NCBI GenBank assembly: GCA_014804365.1
Contig: JAAUZX010000091.1
Span: 1-35,645 of the forward strand
Direction: 5' to 3'
Length of the DNA stretch: 35,645 bases
DNA from: Lachnospiraceae bacterium
GTDB lineage: Bacteria; Bacillota; Clostridia; Lachnospirales; Lachnospiraceae
Position 1 is the stretch's first letter, and each line of letters starts with the position of its first letter. Shown piece by piece: positions 1 to 7,355 of the stretch. The notes beneath the pieces are model-generated. The model was not told the DNA's origin, did no database searches, and saw nothing but the letters and a program-made list of their open reading frames with translations. The position numbers and the translations under genes were made by a program.

Positions 1-96
1 TATCAACTTGTTAAAAACGGAGTTTCAGATATGCACTGTATGAGTGACGCATATCTTGCAAAAGATTTGCAGGATGAATATGAAAAAATGGCGTAA
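1..96 (+). CDS. C-terminal end of an unidentified protein (5' truncated)
   Basis: An open frame enters from the left edge and ends in TAA at 94-96, leaving 31 residues (YQLVKNGVSDMHCMSDAYLA followed by a charged KDLQDEYEKMA tail). The tail is acidic and probably helical. In related genomes a B12-binding radical SAM protein often precedes the next gene, but that family usually ends in a cysteine-rich motif that is absent here, so I do not assign it. The reading frame is continuous and ends 87 bases before the next start, on the same strand, so it may share a transcript with it. Confidence 0.5.
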   Translation, partial: YQLVKNGVSDMHCMSDAYLAKDLQDEYEKMA

Positions 97-183
97 AACA
101 TACATTTTCAATTTAAGCATATTTAAAGATGCTGAAAAGCCTTTGATTTATGTTCAGAACTCTGATGAAAACGGAGGTTGTCA

Positions 184-882
184 ATGAAAATCAGAATCAA
201 GTTTGCCAAATATGGCACAATGAAGTTTATAGGTCATCTGGACATGATGCGCTTTTTCCAGAAAGCGATCAGACGTGCAGAAATCGACATTAAGTATTCG
301 GAGGGGTTCAGCCCGCACCAGATTATGTCCTTTGCGGCACCTCTGGGCGTAGGAATTGAGAGCCTTGGGGAATATATGGATATTGAAGTGCTCTCCATGA
401 CTTCTACGGAGGATATGAGAGATGCACTGAATCAGGTCATGGTGGAAGGCGTGGAAGTGCTTTCTGTAACTATTTTGCCTGAGAATGTGAAAAATGCCAT
501 GTCCAGCGTTGCAGCGGCTTCTTACAGTCTGCGGATGAAAGAGGGCAGTTTTCCGATTGATGATCTGGAAGGTAAAATACGGGATTTCTGCAGTCAGGTT
601 ACCATCCCTTACACGAAAGAAACGAAGAAAAGTGTTGTAGAGCTGGATTTAAAACAAGGCATCTATGAACTCGGAGCGGGGCAGAACGAAACGATTCACA
701 TGCTTGTCAATGCTAGTAGCAGCGGAAACATTAAGCCTACGATGGTATTTGAAAAACTGTGTCAGTTTGCGGGTGTAGAAATTTCCCCGTCAGCTTATCA
801 GGTGACCAGGCTGGAGACTTACACTGATACTGCGAAAGATGGAGACGACCACAGATTTATTCCGCTTGCAGACGTGGGGTAA
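184..882 (+). CDS. TIGR03936-family radical SAM-associated protein (DUF2344)
   Basis: About 232 residues. The N-terminus (IRIKFAKYGTMKFIGHLDMM, then FQKAIRRA and YSEGFSPHQIMSFAAPLGVG) is the recognisable signature of the DUF2344 family, found beside or fused to B12-binding radical SAM proteins; its biochemical role is not established. The C-terminus carries the expected VTRLETY-like segment. I start at ATG 184 because GGAGG at 173-177 is six bases upstream; the in-frame TTG at 178 abuts that site and is too close. In many Clostridia this gene directly precedes rng and rplU; here about 3 kb of accessory genes separates it from rng. Confidence 0.85.
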   Translation: MKIRIKFAKYGTMKFIGHLDMMRFFQKAIRRAEIDIKYSEGFSPHQIMSFAAPLGVGIESLGEYMDIEVLSMTSTEDMRDALNQVMVEGVEVLSVTILPENVKNAMSSVAAASYSLRMKEGSFPIDDLEGKIRDFCSQVTIPYTKETKKSVVELDLKQGIYELGAGQNETIHMLVNASSSGNIKPTMVFEKLCQFAGVEISPSAYQVTRLETYTDTAKDGDDHRFIPLADVG

Positions 883-891
883 GAGGTGTAA

Positions 892-1677
892 ATGATGCAA
901 AGAGGACTGAACATGCCATATACAGACAAAGTAAAGGGACTAAACGCAAATACGCTTAAACTGATAGCGATCGTGGCAATGACGCTGGATCACTTAACAT
1001 GGACATTGTTTCCGGGCTACTCTACAGAGTGGTATGTGATTCTTTTACATATTATCGGCAGAATTACAGCGCCTATTATGTGGTTTTTCATTGCCGAGGG
1101 ATATTATCACACACATAATATTAAAAAATACGCTGCAAGGTTATTTATATTGGCAGCTATATCCCATTTTGCCTATAATTTTTGCTTCGGAATACCTTTC
1201 ATACCTTTTCAGACTACAATATTTAATCAGACAGGGGTTGTATGGTCGTTAGCATGGGGACTGGTATTACTGTACATATTTGACAAGGCTGAATGGAAAG
1301 CGTGGCAGAAAAGCGTGGCGGCTATCATCATCTGTCTCATTACTTTTCCTTCTGACTGGAGCTGTATCGCTACCATGGCGATTTTATCAATCGGCATGAA
1401 CAGGGGGAATTTTAAGAAGCAGATGACGCATATGATGGTTTGTGTAGTTATGTATGCGATAGTATATTTTCTGTTTATCGATAAAATATACGCACTTATC
1501 CAGTTGGGAACATGCCTTACGATTCCGCTTTTGCGACTCTATAATGGGGAACGTGGCACATTTAAGGGAATGGGCAAATTATTTTATGCGTATTATCCGC
1601 TCCATTTGCTCATATGCGGTGTGATACGCATTATATTATGGGGTGTCGGATATTCAACCGGAACGGCAAATTTTTAG
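892..1677 (+). CDS. TraX family membrane protein
   Basis: A 261-residue polytopic membrane protein. The N-terminal motif KGLNANTLKLIAIVAMTLDH and the following WTLFPG, IIGRITAPIMWFFIAEGY and HTHNIKKYAARL segments identify the TraX family, named after the F-plasmid pilin acetylase but common in Firmicute chromosomes, where its substrate is unknown. Roughly eight to ten hydrophobic stretches are visible, and the last ends in FYAYYPLHLLICGVIR, a typical TraX tail. ATG 892 lies nine bases after the preceding stop and has an AGAGG-like site; ATG 913 has AGAGGA six bases upstream and is an equally good start just before the conserved region. No conjugation genes are nearby, so a transfer role is unlikely. 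Confidence 0.85.
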   Translation: MMQRGLNMPYTDKVKGLNANTLKLIAIVAMTLDHLTWTLFPGYSTEWYVILLHIIGRITAPIMWFFIAEGYYHTHNIKKYAARLFILAAISHFAYNFCFGIPFIPFQTTIFNQTGVVWSLAWGLVLLYIFDKAEWKAWQKSVAAIIICLITFPSDWSCIATMAILSIGMNRGNFKKQMTHMMVCVVMYAIVYFLFIDKIYALIQLGTCLTIPLLRLYNGERGTFKGMGKLFYAYYPLHLLICGVIRIILWGVGYSTGTANF

Positions 1678-1737
1678 ATAATGTGCAAAGTTTCGGGCTT
1701 TTTATAGGCTCAGTCAAAGGACAATAATTTCGTTGTT

Positions 1738-1793
1738 TAATATTAGGGAACTTTTTTGCAAAATATATTTGCAAAAGTTCCCTATAATATTAT
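1738..1793. repeat. Long imperfect inverted repeat (possible terminator or small palindromic element)
   Basis: AGGGAACTTTTTTGCAAA (1745-1762) pairs with TTTGCAAAAGTTCCCT (1768-1783) apart from two extra T, and the outer TAATATTA sequences also pair. It could end transcription from the TraX gene, although no T-run follows on the + strand. Eleven bases (TTAGGGAACTT) recur in the hairpins at 19661-19699 and 20484-20522. Confidence 0.6.
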
Positions 1794-1814
1794 TGATAAA
1801 ATTTCAAAAAACTC

Positions 1815-1845
1815 TTGACCTTCCACCTTGTGGAAGCCTTATTCT
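1815..1845 (+). promoter_or_regulatory. MerR-type promoter with operator inside a 19-bp spacer
   Basis: TTGACC (1815-1820) and TATTCT (1840-1845) are separated by 19 bp instead of 17. A perfect 7-bp dyad, CTTCCAC (1820-1826) and GTGGAAG (1830-1836) with a 3-base centre, fills the spacer. This is the architecture of MerR-controlled promoters, where the regulator twists over-spaced elements into register. It lies 36 bases upstream of the merR-like start, so the regulator most likely controls its own operon. The inducer cannot be read from the site. Confidence 0.85.
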
Positions 1846-1880
1846 GATTGCACAGGACGGGTAAGAAAGGAAATCATACC

Positions 1881-2522
1881 ATGAAGATCAACGAAGTTGA
1901 ACAGCAGGTGGGCATTACCAAGAAGAACATTCGCTTCTATGAACAACAAGGACTTCTGAATCCTAAGAGAAATGTTGAAAACGGATATCGGGACTATACG
2001 GAGGAAGACGTGTCTGAGTTAAAGAAAATCAAACTACTCAGAAAGCTTTCCCTTCCGATTGAAGAGATCCGTAAGATTCAGCGTGGCGAACTGCTTCTTG
2101 AGGATGCGCTGCAGCGGCAGTTGATCGTTTTGGAACGGGAGAAAGTTAATTTGCAGGAAACTTCCGGACTCTGCCATAGTCTTTTGGAAGATCATTGTAA
2201 ATACCCCGTTCTTATGCCTGATGAATACTTGGAAAGGATGGTGGAAATGGAGAAGGAAGGAACGAGATTTACCAATGTGAATAAGAATGATATCATTCAA
2301 AAAAAATTTGGCTCCATCATTGCGGCAGGGACATTTATTATTTTTATGGTGTTTTTGATCTGTGTCTTTATATGGGGCTATATAACAGACCCGATTCCAC
2401 TCTGGATGCTGGGTGTATTTATTTTCATACCGATAGCGGTGATTATGGCAGTGATTATCGCACTGATACAGCGCATGAGAGAGATTGAAGGAGGAGAAGA
2501 AGATGCTGCTCGTAAATACTGA
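1881..2522 (+). CDS. MerR family transcriptional regulator with C-terminal membrane segments
   Basis: Starting at ATG 1881 (AAGAAAGGA nine bases upstream; the longer TTG frame lies inside the promoter) the product is 213 residues. Residues 1-70 are a MerR winged helix-turn-helix (KINEVEQQVGITKKNIRFYE, GYRDYTEEDV, LRKLSLPIEEIRKI). A helical dimerisation segment follows, with one Cys-His-Cys cluster (LCHSLLEDHCK). Two hydrophobic segments at roughly 140-160 and 170-195 predict a membrane-anchored regulator, so it may sense the envelope or a lipophilic drug rather than a cytosolic metal; that is inference. It overlaps the next gene by 20 bases and leads a three-gene operon with a YbjQ-like protein and a CPBP protease. 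Confidence 0.85.
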   Translation: MKINEVEQQVGITKKNIRFYEQQGLLNPKRNVENGYRDYTEEDVSELKKIKLLRKLSLPIEEIRKIQRGELLLEDALQRQLIVLEREKVNLQETSGLCHSLLEDHCKYPVLMPDEYLERMVEMEKEGTRFTNVNKNDIIQKKFGSIIAAGTFIIFMVFLICVFIWGYITDPIPLWMLGVFIFIPIAVIMAVIIALIQRMREIEGGEEDAARKY

Positions 2523-2820
2523 TTATATTTCAGGAAAAGAATTAGAAACATTAGGAATAGTGAAGGGAAGTATCGTGCAGACGAAAAATTTCGGCAAGGA
2601 TTTTATGGCGGGAATCAAAACATTAGTCGGCGGTGAGGTTACGGAATATACGGAAATGCTCAATCAGGCAAGACAGATCGCCGTGAAGCGTATGGTTGAT
2701 GAAGCGCAGGCGATAGGCGCAGATGCAATTGTCAATGTGCGGTATGCGTCTTCCTCGGTTATGCAGGGAGCTGCAGAAGTGATTGCTTACGGCACGGCTG
2801 TGAAATATAAGAATCTGTAG
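2503..2820 (+). CDS. YbjQ/UPF0145 family protein
   Basis: A 105-residue protein of the YbjQ (DUF74) family. Recognisable elements are an early GIVKGSIVQ strand, the central FMAGIKTLVGGEVTEYTEML segment, the helix ARQIAVKRMVDEAQAIGADA and the closing strand IVNVRYASSSV. Members form small pentameric or decameric assemblies and are annotated as possible heavy-metal-binding proteins, but a function is not established. ATG 2503 is chosen because AAGGAGG lies eight bases upstream; a TTG at 2485 lies upstream of that site. The 20-base overlap with the MerR gene implies translational coupling. Confidence 0.85.
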   Translation: MLLVNTDYISGKELETLGIVKGSIVQTKNFGKDFMAGIKTLVGGEVTEYTEMLNQARQIAVKRMVDEAQAIGADAIVNVRYASSSVMQGAAEVIAYGTAVKYKNL

Positions 2821-2827
2821 CAACAAA

Positions 2828-2864
2828 AGAGGATGTCTTATGAGAAAGATCAAGGGCATCCTCT
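2828..2864 (+). terminator. Intra-operon stem-loop between ybjQ-like and CPBP genes
   Basis: AGAGGATG pairs with CATCCTCT around a loop containing ATGAGAAAGATC, with a few extra pairs (CTT/AAG). No strong T-run follows (ATATTTCGG), so it may be a partial terminator or an mRNA-stabilising hairpin that lowers expression of the third gene. Confidence 0.45.
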
Positions 2865-2902
2865 ATATTTCGGATTATAATTTGAGCGGAGGATGAACCG
2901 AT

Positions 2903-3763
2903 ATGGAACATAAAATAACGATGAAACGCACAATTCTATTCTGCGTTATAACATTTTCCCTGACATGGATGCTTGTTGCATTGATCCCGGTTATGGGGGT
3001 AGCTTACGGTGGAATAGAGTCCCTTATCATATTTATGCTGTGTATGTTTATGCCGGTTCTCGGCAATGTACTGACCAGACTGTTCACGAAGCAGGGGTTT
3101 CACGATTTTAAGCTGGCACCTAAATTCAAAGGAAACGGACGAAATTATCTGTTTGCTTATTTTAGCTTTATCATCTTAGTGTATCTGGGTATATTGGTTT
3201 ATTATCTGATCTACAGCGAACAGTTTGACCTGACAGCATCCGTGATGTGGGATTTTGCTCCGAATATGCGCACGTCACAGATCGTCAATTTGATCGTGGT
3301 TACGGCGATTTCACCAATTATCAATGTGATTCCGACTCTTGGCGAAGAGCTCGGCTGGCGTGGATATCTGTTATACGGATTAAAGGACTCCTGCAGCAGC
3401 ATGAAAGCTGTTTTGTTTACGGGCATAATCTGGGGAATATGGCATGCACCGATGATTGCACTGGGGCACAATTACGGCACGGATTACCCTGGATATCCTT
3501 ATCTGGGCATTTTGATAATGATTGTCTTCTGCACTTTCATCGGAGTGATTGAAGGGTACGTCACACTGCGTACAGACAGCGCACTTCCGGCAGCGATCTG
3601 CCACAGCGCCATCAACGGCTTGGGAAGCACAGGCATACTGTTCTGCAGTACAACGCAATATAAGATGTTGATCGGTCCTGCATATGCAGGAATCATCCCT
3701 TTTATGCCGACTATTTTGTTTGCATTCTATATTCTGTATAGAATTAAAAAAGAAGAACTGTAA
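2903..3763 (+). CDS. CPBP family intramembrane glutamic endopeptidase
   Basis: A 286-residue protein with about seven to eight membrane segments. The Abi/CPBP signature is complete: motif 1 GEELGWRGYL with E148, E149 and R153, motif 2 WGIWHAP with the catalytic His, then motif 3 CTFIGVIEGYV and motif 4 AAICHSAINGLG. The family is related to Rce1 CAAX proteases; in Firmicutes members act in bacteriocin self-immunity or surface-protein processing. GGAGG at 2888-2892 lies ten bases before ATG 2903. Position behind a membrane-anchored MerR regulator suggests an envelope-stress or antimicrobial-peptide response, which is inference. It closes the operon, and the promoter of the next gene follows within 40 bases. 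Confidence 0.85.
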   Translation: MEHKITMKRTILFCVITFSLTWMLVALIPVMGVAYGGIESLIIFMLCMFMPVLGNVLTRLFTKQGFHDFKLAPKFKGNGRNYLFAYFSFIILVYLGILVYYLIYSEQFDLTASVMWDFAPNMRTSQIVNLIVVTAISPIINVIPTLGEELGWRGYLLYGLKDSCSSMKAVLFTGIIWGIWHAPMIALGHNYGTDYPGYPYLGILIMIVFCTFIGVIEGYVTLRTDSALPAAICHSAINGLGSTGILFCSTTQYKMLIGPAYAGIIPFMPTILFAFYILYRIKKEEL

Positions 3764-3797
3764 AACGCATTCGTATGATTTGCCGCATGATTCTGTT

Positions 3798-3826
3798 TTG
3801 GCTTTTCTCTTATATTGTGATATACT
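3798..3826 (+). promoter_or_regulatory. Candidate sigma-A promoter for rng
   Basis: TTGGCT (3798-3803) and TATACT (3821-3826) are 17 bp apart, about 68 bases before the rng start, in the only sizeable gap between the CPBP gene and rng. The -10 is strong, the -35 matches at four positions. Confidence 0.55.
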
Positions 3827-3893
3827 ATTCACAGTGAGCTTCCGTCGTATGGCGTAGTTTCAAAACGTAGGATGATATAAGCAGGAGTCTGCG

Positions 3894-5171
3894 ATGTCGG
3901 CAAAAGGCAAAATTCTGATTTTAAAATTAAATGAACAATTACTTTCCATACTCATACGGGATAATCAGATTCTTTCCATACAGGTACAGAATCAGAACGA
4001 GTATGCGGTGGGGAACATCTATGTAGGCAAGGTGAAGAATATCTCTGAAAATATCGGAGCCGCATTTGTGGATCTGGGGCAGGGATACCTCACCTTTTTG
4101 CCGCTTACGGACGCAAAATACGCCTGTGTGATGAATCGGAAAGCGGACGGGAAGATTAAAGCGGGAGACGAAATTCCCGTACAGATCATCAAAGAACCGA
4201 TGAAAACGAAGCTGGCAGGTGTGACGACATCAATTTCCCTGTCGGGGCAGTATGCTGTCGTGGGGGTGCCGCGAAAGGAGCATTTCGGGAACCGTATCCC
4301 TGCAGAGCCGGATTCCGGTACACAGGCAGAGGACTCTGACAGCATTTGCGGACGGAACATTGTTCAGATATCATCTAAACTGAGTAAAAAGAAGCAGGTC
4401 AGATTCCGAAGTATAGAGGCGCTGCAGCAGATCGCCGAACATTATCAGCTTATTGTCCGTACGAATGCCGGGGAACTTACCGAAGATGAGCCGTTGATTG
4501 AAGAAGCACAGTATTTGACAGAGCAGTTGGCGCACATTATGCAGATTGCAGATAAGCGTACCTGCTATAGCTGCCTGTACCGCGGCAAGCCCGATTATGT
4601 TCATTTTATTGAAAACATTTATACGTCAGAATATGATGAGGTAATTACCGATCTTCCCGAAATCTATGAAGTACTGCAATCTCAGTTTGCGGGAATGAAT
4701 CTGTCGCTCCGTCTCTATGAGGACAAAATGCTGCCGCTTTATAAGCTGTATGCCGTAGAAACGCGAATTCATGAGCTTTTAGACAGGAAGGTATGGTTAA
4801 AGTCCGGCGGTTATCTTGTCATTGAGCCAACAGAAGCCCTTATTTCCATTGATGTCAACAGCGGAAAATGCGAGCAGGGCAAAAATAAAGAAGAAACCGC
4901 CGTAAAGATCAATATGGAAGCTGCCGAGATGATTGCGATACATCTTCGGGCGAGAAATTTATCGGGCATTATTCTGGTGGATTTCATTAATCTCAGAAAG
5001 AAGGAGCATGAGAGACAGCTCGTGGAATATATGAGAAGTTTACTTAAAAAAGACAGTATCACGGCAGATGTTGTGGATATAACGGGACTCGGATTGATGG
5101 AAATTACAAGAAAGAAAGTGAACCCGAGTTTCCGGGAGCAATTTGGACAAACGGCTCCGCATAAATTATAA
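3894..5171 (+). CDS. rng: Ribonuclease G/E family endoribonuclease
   Basis: A 425-residue Rne/Rng protein that cuts single-stranded AU-rich RNA during rRNA and mRNA processing. An S1-type RNA-binding domain occupies about residues 38-120 (GNIYVGKVKNISENIGAAFV, LPLTDA). The DNase I-like catalytic segment has both metal-binding aspartates, D320 in SIDVNSG and D363 in ILVDFINL, 43 residues apart as in E. coli RNase E D303/D346. The protein stops at VNPSFREQFGQTAPHKL, just where the CPxC zinc-link would follow, so the cysteines that help tetramerise the enterobacterial enzymes are absent. About 40 residues around 142-180 form an apparent low-similarity insertion. ATG 3894 has an AGGAG site. It usually lies immediately upstream of rplU, but here a NUDIX gene and a transporter operon intervene. 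Confidence 0.9.
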   Translation: MSAKGKILILKLNEQLLSILIRDNQILSIQVQNQNEYAVGNIYVGKVKNISENIGAAFVDLGQGYLTFLPLTDAKYACVMNRKADGKIKAGDEIPVQIIKEPMKTKLAGVTTSISLSGQYAVVGVPRKEHFGNRIPAEPDSGTQAEDSDSICGRNIVQISSKLSKKKQVRFRSIEALQQIAEHYQLIVRTNAGELTEDEPLIEEAQYLTEQLAHIMQIADKRTCYSCLYRGKPDYVHFIENIYTSEYDEVITDLPEIYEVLQSQFAGMNLSLRLYEDKMLPLYKLYAVETRIHELLDRKVWLKSGGYLVIEPTEALISIDVNSGKCEQGKNKEETAVKINMEAAEMIAIHLRARNLSGIILVDFINLRKKEHERQLVEYMRSLLKKDSITADVVDITGLGLMEITRKKVNPSFREQFGQTAPHKL

Positions 5172-5212
5172 GATATGATATACTACGATAGGATGATGAC
5201 AAAGAGAAAGGC

Positions 5213-5785
5213 ATGGTTATTCATATGAAGCTTCTGAGTTTCGAGAAGGTAAAAGACGGAAAATATCTGAAAAATTATGAGCTGACCTATATCAATAAGG
5301 CGGGCAGGGAGAAAAAATACGAGATCGTCAGCCGGAGTGAGATTGCGGGACCGGAGGCGATCGGACAGCGTGTAAGCGGCGTTTCCATCGTGGCGTATCA
5401 CGAGGATAAGCTGCTGTTATTAAAGGAATTCCGTATGGGTGTCAACCGCTTCGTATACAATCTGTGTGCGGGTATGATCAACGAAGGGGAATCTTTGGAA
5501 GAATGTATTCAAAGAGAACTTTATGAAGAGACAGGACTCAGTGTGAAAAAAATTCGCAGTATTCTGCCGCCTTCTTTCGCAGCGGTAGCCTTTTCCGATG
5601 TAAAAACACAGATTGCATTCGTGGATGCGGAAGGGGATTTCGAGGATCATACATCGGAAAATGAGCAGATCACGGCCAATTTTTACAGCAAAGAAGAAGT
5701 GCGGGAACTGTTAGAGACGGAAGAGTTCAGTTCAAGAGCGCAGATGGCGGCGTATTTCTTTGTGATGTCGAAGGGTGAAGCGTAA
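5213..5785 (+). CDS. NUDIX hydrolase, probable ADP-ribose pyrophosphatase type
   Basis: About 190 residues (186 if translation starts at ATG 5225). A full Nudix box is present, GMINEGESLEECIQRELYEE followed by TGL, matching GX5EX7REUXEEXGU, so the Mg-dependent cleavage of a nucleoside diphosphate derivative is expected. The N-terminal strands (KYEIVSRSEIAG) and LLLLKEFRMGVNRFVYNLCAGM resemble ADP-sugar pyrophosphatases; the substrate is inferred. The purine-rich GAGAAAGG ends at 5211, too close to ATG 5213 and rather far from ATG 5225, so the start is uncertain. It follows rng by 41 bases. Confidence 0.8.
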   Translation: MVIHMKLLSFEKVKDGKYLKNYELTYINKAGREKKYEIVSRSEIAGPEAIGQRVSGVSIVAYHEDKLLLLKEFRMGVNRFVYNLCAGMINEGESLEECIQRELYEETGLSVKKIRSILPPSFAAVAFSDVKTQIAFVDAEGDFEDHTSENEQITANFYSKEEVRELLETEEFSSRAQMAAYFFVMSKGEA

Positions 5786-6035
5786 GTTGAACTATTAATA
5801 CTGAAAATGAAATATTTGTTTTCGTATGTTGAAACATTTGTGTGCTGCGTACATGGTGCGCGGTAGCATAAGAGGAATAGAGCAGAGAGAAGGGGCTGTT
5901 GCATAAGTAGATAAATAATCTACTGAAGTAATGGTTCCTTTTTGTGTTCTGTTATCCCTTCTAGGTATATTTGACTTTTTTTCGGAGTGGATGTGACGGC
6001 TTAGTTTTGGAATTTACAATTAAGATTTTTTGTAC
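5786..6035. other. Non-coding stretch between NUDIX gene and transporter operon
   Basis: No credible coding frame. The only structure seen is a 7-bp hairpin, AGTAGAT (5906-5912) and ATCTACT (5918-5924) with loop AAATA. It lacks a T-run directly behind it, so its role as a terminator for the NUDIX gene is unsure. Confidence 0.5.
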
Positions 6036-6064
6036 TTGACACAACTGAGTGTTCTGTATATACT
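6036..6064 (+). promoter_or_regulatory. Consensus sigma-A promoter of the GntR/ABC operon
   Basis: TTGACA (6036-6041), a 17-bp spacer and TATACT (6059-6064) lie 43 bases before the GntR start. It is one of the strongest promoters in the window. Confidence 0.85.
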
Positions 6065-6086
6065 GTACTTGTTGATAACAGTACAG
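6063..6086 (+). promoter_or_regulatory. Inverted-repeat operator for the GntR (YtrA-type) regulator
   Basis: CTGTACT (6063-6069) and AGTACAG (6080-6086) form a perfect 7-bp dyad with a 10-base centre, overlapping the end of the -10 element and the expected transcription start. A bound dimer would block initiation, giving negative autoregulation. Confidence 0.75.
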
Positions 6087-6106
6087 TTAAGAAAGTGGGT
6101 GAGCAT

Positions 6107-6487
6107 ATGCATATTGTATTGTCAAACAGCTCTGATCTGCCGATCTATGAGCAGATTAAGGAACAGATCAAGACACAGATTTTAACCGGTGAACTGTGTG
6201 AAAATGAAATGCTCCCATCCCTGCGACAGCTGGCTAAAGACCTGAAAATCAGTGTGCTTACGACAACGAGGGCATACAATGAGCTGGAAGAGGAGGGGTA
6301 TATCACAAGCAGACAGGGAAAAGGATTCTATGTAATGCCAAGCGGTTCGGACTTAATGCGGGAGCAGTTGATTAAGGAAGTGGAGAGTCATTTAAATAAT
6401 GCGATCACGGCAGCGCGCAGGGCATCCCTGTCACCTGACGAACTATGCAACTTATTGAAATTATTACAGGAGGTAAGCGATGACTGA
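6107..6487 (+). CDS. GntR family regulator, YtrA subfamily
   Basis: A 126-residue regulator made almost only of the DNA-binding domain: PIYEQIKEQIKTQILTGEL, the recognition region LPSLRQLAKDLKISVLTTTR and the wing YITSRQGKGFYV, followed by a short C-terminal helical pair for dimerisation. This short form is typical of YtrA repressors that control ABC transporters and respond to cell-wall stress in Bacillus. ATG 6107 aligns with the family start; a GTG at 6095 is in frame but adds only four residues. It overlaps the ABC ATPase gene by eight bases, and the dyad at 6063-6086 is the likely site it binds. Confidence 0.85.
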   Translation: MHIVLSNSSDLPIYEQIKEQIKTQILTGELCENEMLPSLRQLAKDLKISVLTTTRAYNELEEEGYITSRQGKGFYVMPSGSDLMREQLIKEVESHLNNAITAARRASLSPDELCNLLKLLQEVSDD

Positions 6488-7355
6488 AAATAATTTGGAA
6501 TTACATAATGTAAGTAAAACTTTTTCGGAATTTTCGCTGAACGATATCAGTTTTGAGCTTCCCAAAGGTTATATCATGGGGCTGGTTGGCTCTAACGGCG
6601 CCGGTAAAACGACGACGCTCAATCTTATCATGAATATGATGGAAAAGGATACCGGCAGTATCAAAGTGCTCGGTAAAGATCACCTCGAATATGAAAAGCA
6701 GATCAAACAGGACATCGGTATCGTGTATGACAGTAACTTTTTCGTGGACACATGGACTGTTAAGGATTTGGAAAAAGCGCTGTCCATGTTTTATGACGAA
6801 TGGAACCACGACACATTTATCAGAATGAAAGAGCAGTTCGAGCTTCCCGATAAGACAAGAATCGGCAAAATGTCGCGTGGGATGCAGATGAAACTTATGC
6901 TGGCATGCGCGTGCTCGCATAACGCGAAGCTGCTTCTTCTGGATGAACCTACAAGTGGGTTAGATCCCACAACCAGAAGTGAAATTCTGGACATTCTTCA
7001 GGATTATATTCAGGATGGGGAGAAAAGCGTACTTTTTTCTACACATATCACAACAGATTTAGAAAAAGTGGCCGATTATATCACATATCTGGAGCATGGG
7101 AGGATTGTTTATACTGGAAGTATGGAAGAGCTGCTTGCAAAGTATTGTATTATCAAAGGCGCTCCCGGTGAACTGACAGAAGACCTGCGTCAGCATTTAA
7201 TCGGTCTTTCCCAGACCTCCCTTGGGTTTGAGGGGCTTATACAGGCTGATACGACGAAGAAATACAAAGGGTTTGTGCTAGATGCGCCCACAGTAGATGA
7301 AATTATTGTTCATATCGGAAAGGAGGCTAAGAGATGTCAGGAACATTCAAAATGA
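6480..7355 (+). CDS. ABC transporter ATP-binding protein (YtrB-like)
   Basis: A 291-residue ATPase. Walker A is GLVGSNGAGKTTT, the Q-loop region is IGIVYDSNFF, Walker B is LLLLDEPTSGLDP and the H-loop is STHI. The signature motif is KMSRGMQMK, a degenerate form of LSGGQ common in ABC-2 exporters such as YtrB. An additional C-terminal domain of about 80 residues follows. AGGAGG at 6468-6473 precedes ATG 6480, which lies inside the end of the regulator gene; the permease gene begins inside its own 3' end. It should energise the permease encoded next. Confidence 0.9.
   Translation: MTENNLELHNVSKTFSEFSLNDISFELPKGYIMGLVGSNGAGKTTTLNLIMNMMEKDTGSIKVLGKDHLEYEKQIKQDIGIVYDSNFFVDTWTVKDLEKALSMFYDEWNHDTFIRMKEQFELPDKTRIGKMSRGMQMKLMLACACSHNAKLLLLDEPTSGLDPTTRSEILDILQDYIQDGEKSVLFSTHITTDLEKVADYITYLEHGRIVYTGSMEELLAKYCIIKGAPGELTEDLRQHLIGLSQTSLGFEGLIQADTTKKYKGFVLDAPTVDEIIVHIGKEAKRCQEHSK

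Noticed and set aside
892..1677. TraX-like gene as a sign of a conjugative element
   Set aside because: No other transfer genes, and chromosomal TraX homologues are widespread in Firmicutes.
2840..2896. 18-codon frame with ATG before the CPBP gene, possible leader peptide
   Set aside because: It lies within the hairpin 2828-2864 and ends in GGAGGATGA, but no regulatory codon pattern is visible, so it is not called.
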